From the NCBI RefSeq assembly GCF_001469025.1, contig NZ_LNIZ01000001.1, positions 248,001 through 312,000 on the forward strand: DNA of 64,000 nt, given 5' to 3'. Below the pieces are notes generated by a model. The model had not been told where the DNA came from and searched no databases. It saw only the letters and a list, made by a program, of their open reading frames with translations. This stretch comes from Trueperella bernardiae. Its GTDB lineage: Bacteria; Actinomycetota; Actinomycetes; Actinomycetales; Actinomycetaceae. The translations under genes were made by a program, and so were the position numbers. Below are positions 1-9,773 of the stretch, piece after piece; the stretch's first letter is position 1, and the number at the start of each line of letters is the position of its first letter.

Positions 1-1631
<1,631 letters not shown>

Positions 1632-1639
1632 GGGCATGT

Positions 1640-1677
1640 GAGCGGGGCGGTGGCCGGGCCTGGCCACCGCCCCGCTC
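1640..1677 (+). terminator. Long GC hairpin after acn
   Basis: A perfect 16-bp stem (1640-1655 with 1662-1677, arms GAGCGGGGCGGTGGCC and its complement) closes a 6-nt loop 8 nt after the aconitase stop codon. No T-tract follows, so this is the U-less type of terminator-like hairpin often seen in actinobacteria. It separates acn from dxs. Confidence 0.65.
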
Positions 1678-1745
1678 GCGTCCCCGGCGTACAGATTCGT
1701 AGAGGTGTGTGGCTCTTGCGCGAAGGAGACGATGGGCAGGTGCAG

Positions 1746-1754
1746 TGGTAATCT
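1746..1754 (+). promoter_or_regulatory. Possible extended -10 promoter for dxs
   Basis: TGG followed by TAATCT gives an extended -10 element about 25 nt before the dxs start. It leaves a short leader that contains the AAAGGAG ribosome-binding site at about 1768-1774. No good -35 element is visible. Confidence 0.35.
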
Positions 1755-1779
1755 CTATGGGTAGTTCAAAGGAGACCCG

Positions 1780-3645
1780 GTGATTCTTGATTCGATTACA
1801 TGCCCCGCGGACCTCGCCTCGCTGAAGAAGAAGGAGCTGGACAAGCTCGCGGCGGAGATCCGCCGCTTCCTCGTGGTCAACGTGGCGAAGACCGGCGGGC
1901 ACCTCGGCCCCAACCTCGGGGTTGTTGAGCTCACGATCGCCCTCCACCGGGTCTTCGATTCCCCGCGCGACGTGCTCGTGTGGGATACCGGCCACCAGGC
2001 CTACGTGCACAAGATCTTAACCGGGCGCAAGGACTTCGATCGCCTGCGCCACGAGGGCGGGCTCTCGGGCTATCCGAGCAGAGCGGAGTCCGAGCACGAC
2101 GTCGTCGAAAACTCCCACGCCTCCACCGCCCTGTCGTGGGCGGACGGGATCTCGCGCGGCATGCAGATGTCGGGCAAGGATCACCACGTGGTGGCGATCA
2201 TCGGTGATGGCGCGATGACGGGCGGCATGGCCTGGGAGGCTCTCAATAATATCGCGGAGGACCCGGAGCGCCCCGTCGTTATCGTGCTCAACGACAACGG
2301 GCGTTCGTACGCGCCCACCGTGGGCGGGATCGTCCGCCGCTTTGACCCGGTGCGCAAGCTGGACGCCGTGCGAGTCAACCGCGATTATGAAAACTTCCTC
2401 GACTGGGGCAAGCGCACGCTCCAGGACGGCGGCCTGCCGGGCAAGCTCACGTACGACACGCTGCGCGGGATCAAGAAGGGCATGAAGGAGATCTTCTTCG
2501 ACGCCGGCATTTTCGACTCCTTGGGGCTCAAGTACATCGGCCCTGTCGACGGCCACGACATCGTCAGCCTGGAAGAGGCGCTACGGATGGCGCGCGACTT
2601 CGGTGGGCCAGTGGTGGTCCACGCGATGACCGAGAAGGGCCGCGGTTACAAGCCTGCGGAGGAGAACAAGGCCGACCGCTTCCACGCCGTGGGCAAGATC
2701 CACCCCGAAACCGGCCTGCCGATGGAACCCTCCCGCTTCGGCTGGACCTCGATCTTCGCCGAGGAAATCCTTCAGATCGCGCGTAAGGACGCCGCGATCG
2801 TGGGCGTCACCGCCGCAATGCTCCAGCCCGTGGGCCTGTCGCTCATGAAGGAGGAGTTCCCGCGCCGCGTCATCGACGTCGGCATTGCCGAGCAGCACGC
2901 CGTGACCATGGCGGCGGGTCTGGCGAAGGCCGGCTTCCATCCCGTCGTGGCGCTCTACGCCACGTTCTTGAACCGCGGCTTCGACCAGCTGCTCATGGAC
3001 GTTGCCCTCCATGGTGCGCCCGTCACCATCTGCCTCGACCGTGCGGGCGTGACCGGCGACGACGGCGCCTCCCACAACGGCATGTGGGACCTGTCGATGG
3101 CGGCGATGATCCCGAACCTGGCGGTGGCCACCCCACGCGACGAGCCGCGCATGCGCGAGCTCCTCCACGAGGCCACCGCCACCGAGGCGCCCACGATCGT
3201 GCGCTACCCGAAGGGGTCGGTGCCGCCCGAGCTGCCGATCACTCGCAAGCAGGGTAGCCTCGATGTGCTGTTCGAGCGCGAGGCCAATGGCAAACCGCTG
3301 GTCTTCGTAGGGATCGGCCCCCTGGCCCACACCATGGTCGAGGCCGCGGAGCAAATGGACGAGTCCCTCATCGTGGTCGACCCGCGCTGGGTGCTCCCCA
3401 CGAACCCCGACCTCGTCGAACTCGTGGCAAGCTCGGCGGGAGCGGTGGTGCTCGAAGATGGGCTCATCGACGGGGGAGTGGGAGACGAGTTACGCTCCGC
3501 GCTGGCCCGCGCCGGATCGGACGTGCCCGTGCGCAACCTCGGCGTCCACAAGGCATTCCTCACTCACGCCTCGCGCTCGACGATCCTTCACCGGGAGGGC
3601 ATGGACGCAGCCGCTGTCATCGCGGCCGCCGCCAGCCTGCGCTAG
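1780..3645 (+). CDS. dxs: 1-deoxy-D-xylulose-5-phosphate synthase
   Basis: Dxs condenses pyruvate and glyceraldehyde 3-phosphate to DXP using thiamine diphosphate, the first step of the MEP isoprenoid pathway. The 621 residues match the usual length. The ThDP/Mg motif GDGAMTGGMAWEALNN lies near residue 145. The transketolase-like pyrimidine domain carries the conserved stretch DRAGVTGDDGASHNGMWDL, and a C-terminal transketolase domain follows. GTG at 1780 is preceded by AAAGGAG at good spacing. The TAG stop at 3643-3645 lies in a CTAG tetranucleotide shared with the stop of convergent rnd. The association with rnd and a DUF3000 gene is conserved in actinobacteria. Confidence 0.96.
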   Translation: MILDSITCPADLASLKKKELDKLAAEIRRFLVVNVAKTGGHLGPNLGVVELTIALHRVFDSPRDVLVWDTGHQAYVHKILTGRKDFDRLRHEGGLSGYPSRAESEHDVVENSHASTALSWADGISRGMQMSGKDHHVVAIIGDGAMTGGMAWEALNNIAEDPERPVVIVLNDNGRSYAPTVGGIVRRFDPVRKLDAVRVNRDYENFLDWGKRTLQDGGLPGKLTYDTLRGIKKGMKEIFFDAGIFDSLGLKYIGPVDGHDIVSLEEALRMARDFGGPVVVHAMTEKGRGYKPAEENKADRFHAVGKIHPETGLPMEPSRFGWTSIFAEEILQIARKDAAIVGVTAAMLQPVGLSLMKEEFPRRVIDVGIAEQHAVTMAAGLAKAGFHPVVALYATFLNRGFDQLLMDVALHGAPVTICLDRAGVTGDDGASHNGMWDLSMAAMIPNLAVATPRDEPRMRELLHEATATEAPTIVRYPKGSVPPELPITRKQGSLDVLFEREANGKPLVFVGIGPLAHTMVEAAEQMDESLIVVDPRWVLPTNPDLVELVASSAGAVVLEDGLIDGGVGDELRSALARAGSDVPVRNLGVHKAFLTHASRSTILHREGMDAAAVIAAAASLR

Positions 3646-4841
3646 CCTCGCACGGCGTCGTCGATGCGGCGCGCCGTGAGCTCGATCTGCCAGGGGCGCG
3701 CGCCGTCCTCGGCCAGGTGCGCTTCAAGTTCGGTGAGGGAGTCCCACCCGTTCCATGCCACGAGTTTCTGCGTGCGCGGCTTGAGCACCACTTCCTGGCG
3801 GATGCCCAGCTCTTCGGCGATCTCGAGGACCGTGGGGCGCAGGCGTGCCCACCTCTCCGCTGCCTCGGGGCGCTTGCGCACCCACTCGTTCGTGGGCGGA
3901 AACGGGTCGCGCTGCTCGCTGAACCTGCGTTCGGGCAGCATGCGCTCGTCGAGGTGCCAGGCGATGTCGATGGCGTGCCACCACGTGTCAGCATCCTGCT
4001 TGCGGGCGCCCTTGCGAAGAAGGGAAGACGTGGCGACGTCGGCGCGCGAGCGCGGTTTGCGCTTGGCGAGCTCGGCCAGCACGGCATTGGGCAGCACCTT
4101 GTGGGGCGCGAGGTCGCGGCGCTTGGCCAGATCGTCGCGGGCGTTCCACAGCTCGCGCAACATGGCGAGGGCGCGCTGGTCGCGGATCCCGGCCTGGCGC
4201 GACGAGCGGCGCCACGGTTGCTGATGCGGCGGGGCGGGCTTGCGCAAGCGCACCTCTTCGCACTCCTGCGCAAACCACTCGAAGCGGCCCAGCTCCTTGA
4301 GCTCGGCTGTCATGACCTCCCGTAGCTCGCCCAGTAGCTCCACGTCGAGCGCGGCGTAGGTGAGCATCGGCAGGGGAAGGGGGCGCTGGGCCCAATCCGA
4401 GCGCGAATACTCCTTCGCCAGCGTCCAGCCGAGCGCCCGCTCACACACGGCCTGCAGGGAGATCTTCTCGTATCCGAGAAGGAGCGCCGCGACCTCCGTG
4501 TCGAACACTGACGTGGGGCGCAACCCGAGCTCGGCCATGCACACGAGGTCCTGGTGAGCGGCGTGGAGGATCCACGCCTCGTTCATGATCTTCTTCAGCC
4601 CGTCCAGGCGGTCCTCGATGCCCACCGGGTCGATGAGCACCGTGCCCGCACCTTCGCGGCGGATCTGGATGAGGTAGGCGCGCGAGGAATAGTGCATCTC
4701 GTTGGCGCGCTCTGTGTCCACGCCGAAAGGCCCAGTTCCGGCGGCAAGGCGGGCGACGGCGTCGTCGATGTCATCGTGCGTGACGGGCGGCAGACCCTCA
4801 CGCGGCTTATCGAGCAGGCGGGCGGGTTCGGGCAGGGTCAA
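3642..4841 (-). CDS. rnd: Ribonuclease D family 3'-5' exoribonuclease
   Basis: RNase D trims the 3' ends of tRNA precursors and other small RNAs. The DEDDy exonuclease signature is complete: D42 and E44 in GVDTE, D98 in HQDLV, and Y162 with D166 in YAALDV. An HRDC nucleic-acid-binding domain follows at about residues 215-300, and a C-terminal region typical of actinobacterial members completes the 399 residues. The ATG at 4841 overlaps the stop of the upstream DUF3000 gene by 4 nt, so the two are probably translationally coupled. The gene is convergent with dxs and their stop codons overlap. Confidence 0.93.
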   Translation of the reverse strand: MTLPEPARLLDKPREGLPPVTHDDIDDAVARLAAGTGPFGVDTERANEMHYSSRAYLIQIRREGAGTVLIDPVGIEDRLDGLKKIMNEAWILHAAHQDLVCMAELGLRPTSVFDTEVAALLLGYEKISLQAVCERALGWTLAKEYSRSDWAQRPLPLPMLTYAALDVELLGELREVMTAELKELGRFEWFAQECEEVRLRKPAPPHQQPWRRSSRQAGIRDQRALAMLRELWNARDDLAKRRDLAPHKVLPNAVLAELAKRKPRSRADVATSSLLRKGARKQDADTWWHAIDIAWHLDERMLPERRFSEQRDPFPPTNEWVRKRPEAAERWARLRPTVLEIAEELGIRQEVVLKPRTQKLVAWNGWDSLTELEAHLAEDGARPWQIELTARRIDDAVRG

Positions 4842-5416
4842 ATCTTATCCACCTTACGGATGCTTCGCACTGCCTCACTCGGGCCGAGGCCCGCCATCGA
4901 GGCCGCGAAATCGGCCCACGCGTGCAGGTGCTCCGTGAGGTAGACGGTCTGCGGGGTCCACGAGGCGCGAAGCTCCAGTTCCACGCGCGAGGAATTGATG
5001 TAGAGCCCGCCAAACGTTTCGTTGAACACGCGGGTGACCGTGCCGTTGAGACTGTGGTAGGAGGCGCCGGCGCCATCGAGCGCGTCGACCAGCCACGACC
5101 ACGCCACCTCGCCTAGCAGCGGATCGTCACCCATCGTGGCGTCCATCGGCGCCTGGGCGTGCATGACCACCCGGAACGTGCCGTTCCAAGCCGGCTGGCC
5201 CGCCGGGTCGTGCAACACCACGAACTTGGCCGAGCCGCGCAGGAAATCCGGATCGAGATTCGGCGAATCGTTCACCTCGGCCTGCAAGGCCACCGCCCAC
5301 GGCGCGATCCGCGTGGGGCCCGGAATCTGGGCAACGTGGATCTCGGGACGAAACTGCTGGCCCTTAAGGGACTCGAGAGCAGTCACAAACTCCGAAGGCG
5401 GCTGTTGATTGGTCAC
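4838..5416 (-). CDS. DUF3000 family protein
   Basis: This 192-residue protein matches the actinobacterial DUF3000 family by its overall pattern (the WNGTFRVVMHAQAP and LGEVAWSWLVDAL region) and by its position immediately before rnd. Its function is unknown. I see no membrane segment and no catalytic motif. The start is GTG at 5416. No Shine-Dalgarno sequence precedes it; instead TACAGT ends exactly 6 nt upstream, which suggests a leaderless mRNA. The 4-nt overlap with rnd suggests a role linked to RNA processing, but that is inference only. Confidence 0.85.
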   Translation of the reverse strand: MTNQQPPSEFVTALESLKGQQFRPEIHVAQIPGPTRIAPWAVALQAEVNDSPNLDPDFLRGSAKFVVLHDPAGQPAWNGTFRVVMHAQAPMDATMGDDPLLGEVAWSWLVDALDGAGASYHSLNGTVTRVFNETFGGLYINSSRVELELRASWTPQTVYLTEHLHAWADFAASMAGLGPSEAVRSIRKVDKI

Positions 5417-5422
5417 ATTAAG

Positions 5423-5428
5423 ACTGTA
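5423..5428 (-). promoter_or_regulatory. -10 element of the DUF3000-rnd operon (leaderless arrangement)
   Basis: On the minus strand TACAGT is followed by CTTAAT and then the GTG start. A TANNNT box 6 nt before a start codon with no ribosome-binding site is the usual signature of a leaderless transcript in actinobacteria. The -35 region is poor. Confidence 0.5.
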
Positions 5429-5429
5429 G

Positions 5430-5463
5430 CGGCGCGCGGGCGCGCTGTGGCCGCGGCGCGCCG
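5430..5463 (-). terminator. GC-rich inverted repeat between treZ and the DUF3000 gene
   Basis: CGGCGCGC (5430-5437) pairs with GCGCGCCG (5456-5463) across an 18-nt loop, 17 nt after the treZ stop. There is no T-tract. It may terminate the trehalose operon, but it also lies in the promoter region of the next gene. Confidence 0.3.
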
Positions 5464-5479
5464 TTGGAGCCCGCCCATC

Positions 5480-7204
5480 TTAGCGAAAGACCGCCACTCC
5501 GGGCCCCTCGAAGCGCACCTGCCCCTCCTCAATCGCCGTGGCGTCCCACGCGAGCACGAGCTCCCCGCCCGGGGCTGCTAGGCTCCGCGGTCCGTCCGCG
5601 ATGGAGAAGACCACGGTGGTCCCGCCCCGCCGCATCCAGCCCGCCTCGCCGTCCAGGTCGAACTCGGTGCGCAAGCGGTCGCCCGAGGCGATGTCCGGAT
5701 CCTGGCGCAGCGCGATGAGGGCGCGGGTGAACTCGAGTAGGCGGCGGTGACCCGCGTCCTCCGCCTCAGACCAGTCGAGCTTGGACTCCAGGAAGGCCTG
5801 CTCGGACTGCGGGTCCGGCATTGCCACCTCCTCATCTCCGTAGACGGAGGTCATGTCCCACGAGGAAAATTCCGCTTCGCGCCCGGCCTTGATGAGCGGG
5901 CCGAGCTCGGGGCCGTGGTCCGTGAAGTAGTTAAACGGGCGGTCCGTGCCCCACTCCTCGCCCATGAACAGCATGGGGGTGTAGTGGGAGAGCAGGATGA
6001 GCGCGCGCGACACGGCGAGCGCGCCGGGGGAGAGCGAGCGGGCGGGTCGGTCGGAGATGAGGCGGTTGCCCACTTGGTCGTGGTTCTCGTCGAAGACGAT
6101 GAAGTGGTGGCCGCTCACGCCTTCGGGGATCGGCTTACCGCGCGGGGCCGGCTCGAACCGCAGTTCCTGGCCCACCCTGACGAAGCCGTGGCGGAAGGCT
6201 TGGCGCATCGCGGCCGGGTGCGTGTAGTCGGCGTAGTAGGCGTTCGCCTCGCCGGTCAGCCACACGTGCAAGGCGTGGTGGACGTCGTCAGCCCACTGCA
6301 TGTCCATCCCGAACCCGCCCTCGCAGGTGGGAGCCACCATCGCCGGGTCGTTGAGGTCCGACTCCGCCGTGAGGGTCAGGCGCCGGCCGAGCGCGCGCCC
6401 GAGCTGCGCCACCTCGTCCGAGAGCTGGGCGAGGAAGTGGTAGTCCGAATCGTCGCGCAGGTGGGGGACGGCGTCGAGGCGGAGAGCATCGAAGTGGTAG
6501 TCGCGCAGCCACTGGAGGGCGTTGTCGATGAGGTAGCGGCGCACGTGCTCCGCCCCCTCGGAATCGAGGTTGAGCGCCTCGCCCCACGGCGTGTGGTGGC
6601 GGCTGGTGAAGTACGGGCCGAACTGGGCCAGGTAGTTCCCGTCGGGCCCAAAGTGGTTGTAGACCACGTCCAGGCACGCCGACATCCCACGGGCGTGGAT
6701 CGCGTCCACGAGCGCCGCCAGGTCCTCAGGGCGGCCGTAGGGGCGATGGATGGCGTAGATCGACACACCGTCGTACCCCCAGCCGCGCGTTCCCGGCATG
6801 GGCGCGATCGGCATGAGCTCGACGACGTTGACCCCCAGCTCGCGCAAGTAGTCCAGCTTCTCGATCGCTGCAAGGAACGTGCCCTCCTCGGTGAACGTGC
6901 CCACGTGCAACTCGTAGAAGACCTTGCCGGCGAGCTCCTCGCCGTGCCAGTCGGTGTCCGTCCAGGTGAACGACGCCAGGTCCACCAGTTCGCTCGGACC
7001 GTGCGGCCCCTCGGGCTGGCACATCGAGCGCGGATCCGGCAGGGCCATCCCGCCGTCGACTCGCAGCTGGTAGCGCGTGCCGGTGGGCAGCTCGTCGGAC
7101 AGGGCAAAGTGGCCATCGGCCGTGGGCTGCAAGGCGAGCTCGCGGCCCTCGATGATCGCGGTAACGGACCCGGCGCTGGGCGCCCACACAGAAATCTTAG
7201 GCAT
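5480..7204 (-). CDS. treZ: Malto-oligosyltrehalose trehalohydrolase
   Basis: TreZ releases trehalose from the maltooligosyltrehalose made by TreY. The 574-residue protein has an N-terminal beta-sandwich (about residues 1-90) and a GH13 barrel. The GH13 motifs are DVVYNHFGPDGN, DALRLDAVPH with nucleophile D244, TAESDLNDP with acid/base E281, and FDENHDQVGNR. I chose ATG at 7204 (MPKISVWAPSAG, the family-typical beginning) over an in-frame start further upstream that would extend into treY. The chosen start overlaps the treY stop by 8 nt, so the genes are translationally coupled. It is the last gene of glgX-treY-treZ. Confidence 0.95.
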   Translation of the reverse strand: MPKISVWAPSAGSVTAIIEGRELALQPTADGHFALSDELPTGTRYQLRVDGGMALPDPRSMCQPEGPHGPSELVDLASFTWTDTDWHGEELAGKVFYELHVGTFTEEGTFLAAIEKLDYLRELGVNVVELMPIAPMPGTRGWGYDGVSIYAIHRPYGRPEDLAALVDAIHARGMSACLDVVYNHFGPDGNYLAQFGPYFTSRHHTPWGEALNLDSEGAEHVRRYLIDNALQWLRDYHFDALRLDAVPHLRDDSDYHFLAQLSDEVAQLGRALGRRLTLTAESDLNDPAMVAPTCEGGFGMDMQWADDVHHALHVWLTGEANAYYADYTHPAAMRQAFRHGFVRVGQELRFEPAPRGKPIPEGVSGHHFIVFDENHDQVGNRLISDRPARSLSPGALAVSRALILLSHYTPMLFMGEEWGTDRPFNYFTDHGPELGPLIKAGREAEFSSWDMTSVYGDEEVAMPDPQSEQAFLESKLDWSEAEDAGHRRLLEFTRALIALRQDPDIASGDRLRTEFDLDGEAGWMRRGGTTVVFSIADGPRSLAAPGGELVLAWDATAIEEGQVRFEGPGVAVFR

Positions 7205-9704
7205 CAATCTTCTCCAAAACGGCGGCGGGGAATCGGCCGAGGACCTCGGCGAGGTCGCGGGTGCCACCCTCGAGCTCGGCGCCCGTCAGTACGTTGAGCC
7301 AGGATCCCTCGGGCAGGACCACGGTGTACTCGCCGGCAAACTCGGGCACGTGGCGCATCGCCACCGTGGCCAGGATCGCCTGATCGGCGCGGGTGCGGGC
7401 GAAGGCGAGCGCGTAGCCGGTGGACACGGGCAGTGCCTGGTAGCCGCACTCGGCCGACGCGAGCTCGGGCAGCTCCCGGCGCAGGCGCGCAAGCCGCGAA
7501 GTAAACCACAGCTTCTCCTGATCCAGGCTGGGGGAGGAGGGAAGGCCATCGCGGTCGAGCTTGGCAAGCATCTTGGCAAGCCCTGTGAAGTCCACTGGGC
7601 GGCGGTTGTCCGGATCCACCAGCGAGGTCTGGGTGACCTCCTCGCCGTTGTAGGTGTCCGGCACGCCAATCGCCGTCATTTGAATCGCTTTCTGGCTGAG
7701 GATCATCGTGCGGGTCGCGGCCCGGGTCAGCTCGTGGAAGTCGGCGAGAAGGGCCAGGGCGTCGTCGTCGGACAGGATCGCGCTCGCGTAATCGAGCATG
7801 CCCTGCTCACCGGCCTCGTTCTGCTCGGTCCACGTGGTCCACGACTTTTGCTCGCGGGCGGCCTTGAGCAGGTAGTCCTCGAGCCGACGTTGCTCGATCG
7901 GGCCGCCGTCCCACGTGCCGATCAGCGTCTGCCACAGGAGGTTTTCCATCTGCCCGTCGAGGTCGGCGGGGCGCTCGTCGGCCACGAGGTCGCGCGCCTG
8001 GGTGAGCGTCGCGATCCACTCCTGCGCATACTGGGAGATAGGCGCGATCCGTGCGCGCACGTCCTCGCACCTCTTCGTGTCGTGGGTGGAGAGCGTGGAC
8101 ATCGTTACCGGCCAGGTCAGGTGCGTGCGGGTCTGGAAGTCGTGGAACTGGTCCGGGGTGGTGGTGAAGTGGCTCGGGCCCCCGCCCACCTCGTTCGCGC
8201 TGGTCAGCGCGGTGTACCGGTAGAACGTGGTGTCCTCGACTCCCTTGGCCATGACGGCGCCGCACACCTGCTGGAAGCGCACGATCACCTCGTTGCGCCG
8301 TGATTCGTGCGTGCGCCCGGCCGATCCAATCTCGTTGCCGAGCAGGATATCGATGACGACGTCCAGGCTCTCCTGCCGATCCGCGTCGAGGTTGCGGGCG
8401 GCGCGCTCGGCGGCCGCGCGCAGCACGCGCTCGTCTTCCGGGTCGGGGCGCTCGCCCGGCACCACGTAGGCGCGGTAGCGGTCCATGTGGACCACGAGCT
8501 CGACCACGACGTCGCGCAGAGAGCGGAACGTGTGGTCGCGCAGCCGGACGTCGGAATGGCAGATCGCCGCCAGCAGGCTGGCCAGCCGGTCCACTTCGGC
8601 AAAGAGCGAGGTGGCCACGATCTGCCGCTTGGCCTTGACCTCCACGGTGGCCACCGAGTCTGTGGAGCCCGACATCTCGCCGTACAGCTGGGTGAGGGCC
8701 GGAAGGCCCTCCGGGGCGGTGAAAAGGCCTTGCAGGCGCTGTAGCGTGTCGTAGCCCGTGGTGCCGGCCGCCGGCCAATCGGTGGGCAGGGTCTCCTCGC
8801 CCTCCAAGATCTTCTCCGCCACCGACCAGGCACCGCCCGAGGCCTCGTGCAAGTTGCGGAAATAGCCGCGGGGGTCCGCCAGCCCGTCGGGGTGGTCGAT
8901 GCGGAAGGCATCGATCAAGCCCTCCTCGAACAACTCGATGAGCAGCGCGTGGGACTGGCGGAAAACTCCCTCGTCCTCCACGCGGATCGCCGCGAGTGTG
9001 TCCACGTCGAAGAAGCGCCGGTAGTTGATCTCTTCGTTCGCCACCCGCCAGTGAGCCAGCCGGTAGTACTGGGCGTCGAGCAACTCCGCGAGCGGCAATG
9101 CCTCCGTGCCCCGGCGCACGGGGAACACGTGGTCGTAGTAGCACACCACCTGGGTGGGCCCATCCTCCTCGAAGCCGGGTACCACCATCTTCTCGATCGT
9201 GATCTCGCCGGTGGCGAGCACCTTGCCGATCCTGTCACCCAGCACCGGCATGAGTAGCCCGTCCCCCGAATCGGACAGCGAAATGTCAAACCACGTGCGG
9301 TAGGGCGAATCCTCCCCATCCCGCAGGGCCGACCACAGCGCCCGGTTGCGATACAGGGGCGTGGGCACCGCCATGTGGTTCGGCACGATGTCGACGATGA
9401 GGTGCATGCCGGTGTCGTGAATCGCCCTCGACACGCTCCGGAACGCCTCGATGCCGCCGAGGTCGGCGGAGATGCGCTCGTGGTCGACGACGTCGTAGCC
9501 GTGCATCGAACCCGGCGCCGCCTGAAGGATGGGGGAGAAGAACACGTCCGTGATCCCGAGGCTGGCAAGGTAGGGCACGATGGCCTCAACCGCGGCGAAA
9601 TCGAAGTCGGGGCTGACCTGGATGCGGTAGCTCGTCACCGGCTGGTGGCGGCCCTTGGACGGGACATGAGAATGGTGGCGGACGACGACATCTTCAACAG
9701 GCAT
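7197..9704 (-). CDS. treY: Malto-oligosyltrehalose synthase
   Basis: TreY converts the reducing-end alpha-1,4 bond of maltodextrins to the alpha,alpha-1,1 bond of trehalose. The 835-residue GH13 protein shows the four motifs in order: DIVPNHMA at about 105, DAFRIDHPDG with nucleophile D270, VAEKIL with E297, and the late STHDTKRCEDVRAR. ATG at 9704 is preferred because AAGGAG lies 4 nt upstream; a start 30 nt earlier lacks such a site. With glgX upstream and treZ overlapping downstream, it forms the classic TreX-TreY-TreZ route from glycogen to trehalose, an osmolyte and carbon store. Confidence 0.95.
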   Translation of the reverse strand: MPVEDVVVRHHSHVPSKGRHQPVTSYRIQVSPDFDFAAVEAIVPYLASLGITDVFFSPILQAAPGSMHGYDVVDHERISADLGGIEAFRSVSRAIHDTGMHLIVDIVPNHMAVPTPLYRNRALWSALRDGEDSPYRTWFDISLSDSGDGLLMPVLGDRIGKVLATGEITIEKMVVPGFEEDGPTQVVCYYDHVFPVRRGTEALPLAELLDAQYYRLAHWRVANEEINYRRFFDVDTLAAIRVEDEGVFRQSHALLIELFEEGLIDAFRIDHPDGLADPRGYFRNLHEASGGAWSVAEKILEGEETLPTDWPAAGTTGYDTLQRLQGLFTAPEGLPALTQLYGEMSGSTDSVATVEVKAKRQIVATSLFAEVDRLASLLAAICHSDVRLRDHTFRSLRDVVVELVVHMDRYRAYVVPGERPDPEDERVLRAAAERAARNLDADRQESLDVVIDILLGNEIGSAGRTHESRRNEVIVRFQQVCGAVMAKGVEDTTFYRYTALTSANEVGGGPSHFTTTPDQFHDFQTRTHLTWPVTMSTLSTHDTKRCEDVRARIAPISQYAQEWIATLTQARDLVADERPADLDGQMENLLWQTLIGTWDGGPIEQRRLEDYLLKAAREQKSWTTWTEQNEAGEQGMLDYASAILSDDDALALLADFHELTRAATRTMILSQKAIQMTAIGVPDTYNGEEVTQTSLVDPDNRRPVDFTGLAKMLAKLDRDGLPSSPSLDQEKLWFTSRLARLRRELPELASAECGYQALPVSTGYALAFARTRADQAILATVAMRHVPEFAGEYTVVLPEGSWLNVLTGAELEGGTRDLAEVLGRFPAAVLEKIDA

Positions 9705-9733
9705 AAAACTCCTTGGTGGCGAAATATTGGGCA

Positions 9734-9769
9734 AGCCCCCCGCAGCGCCGCTGACAGCCGGCGGGGGCT
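9734..9769 (-). other. Intergenic hairpin between glgX and treY
   Basis: An AGCCCCC arm and its GGGGGCT partner pair over 9 bp with a one-base bulge around a 17-nt loop, directly after the glgX stop and before the treY ribosome-binding site. No T-tract follows on the transcribed strand. It could be a partial terminator, or an mRNA-stabilising element that sets the glgX to treYZ ratio. Confidence 0.45.
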
Positions 9770-9773
9770 CGCA

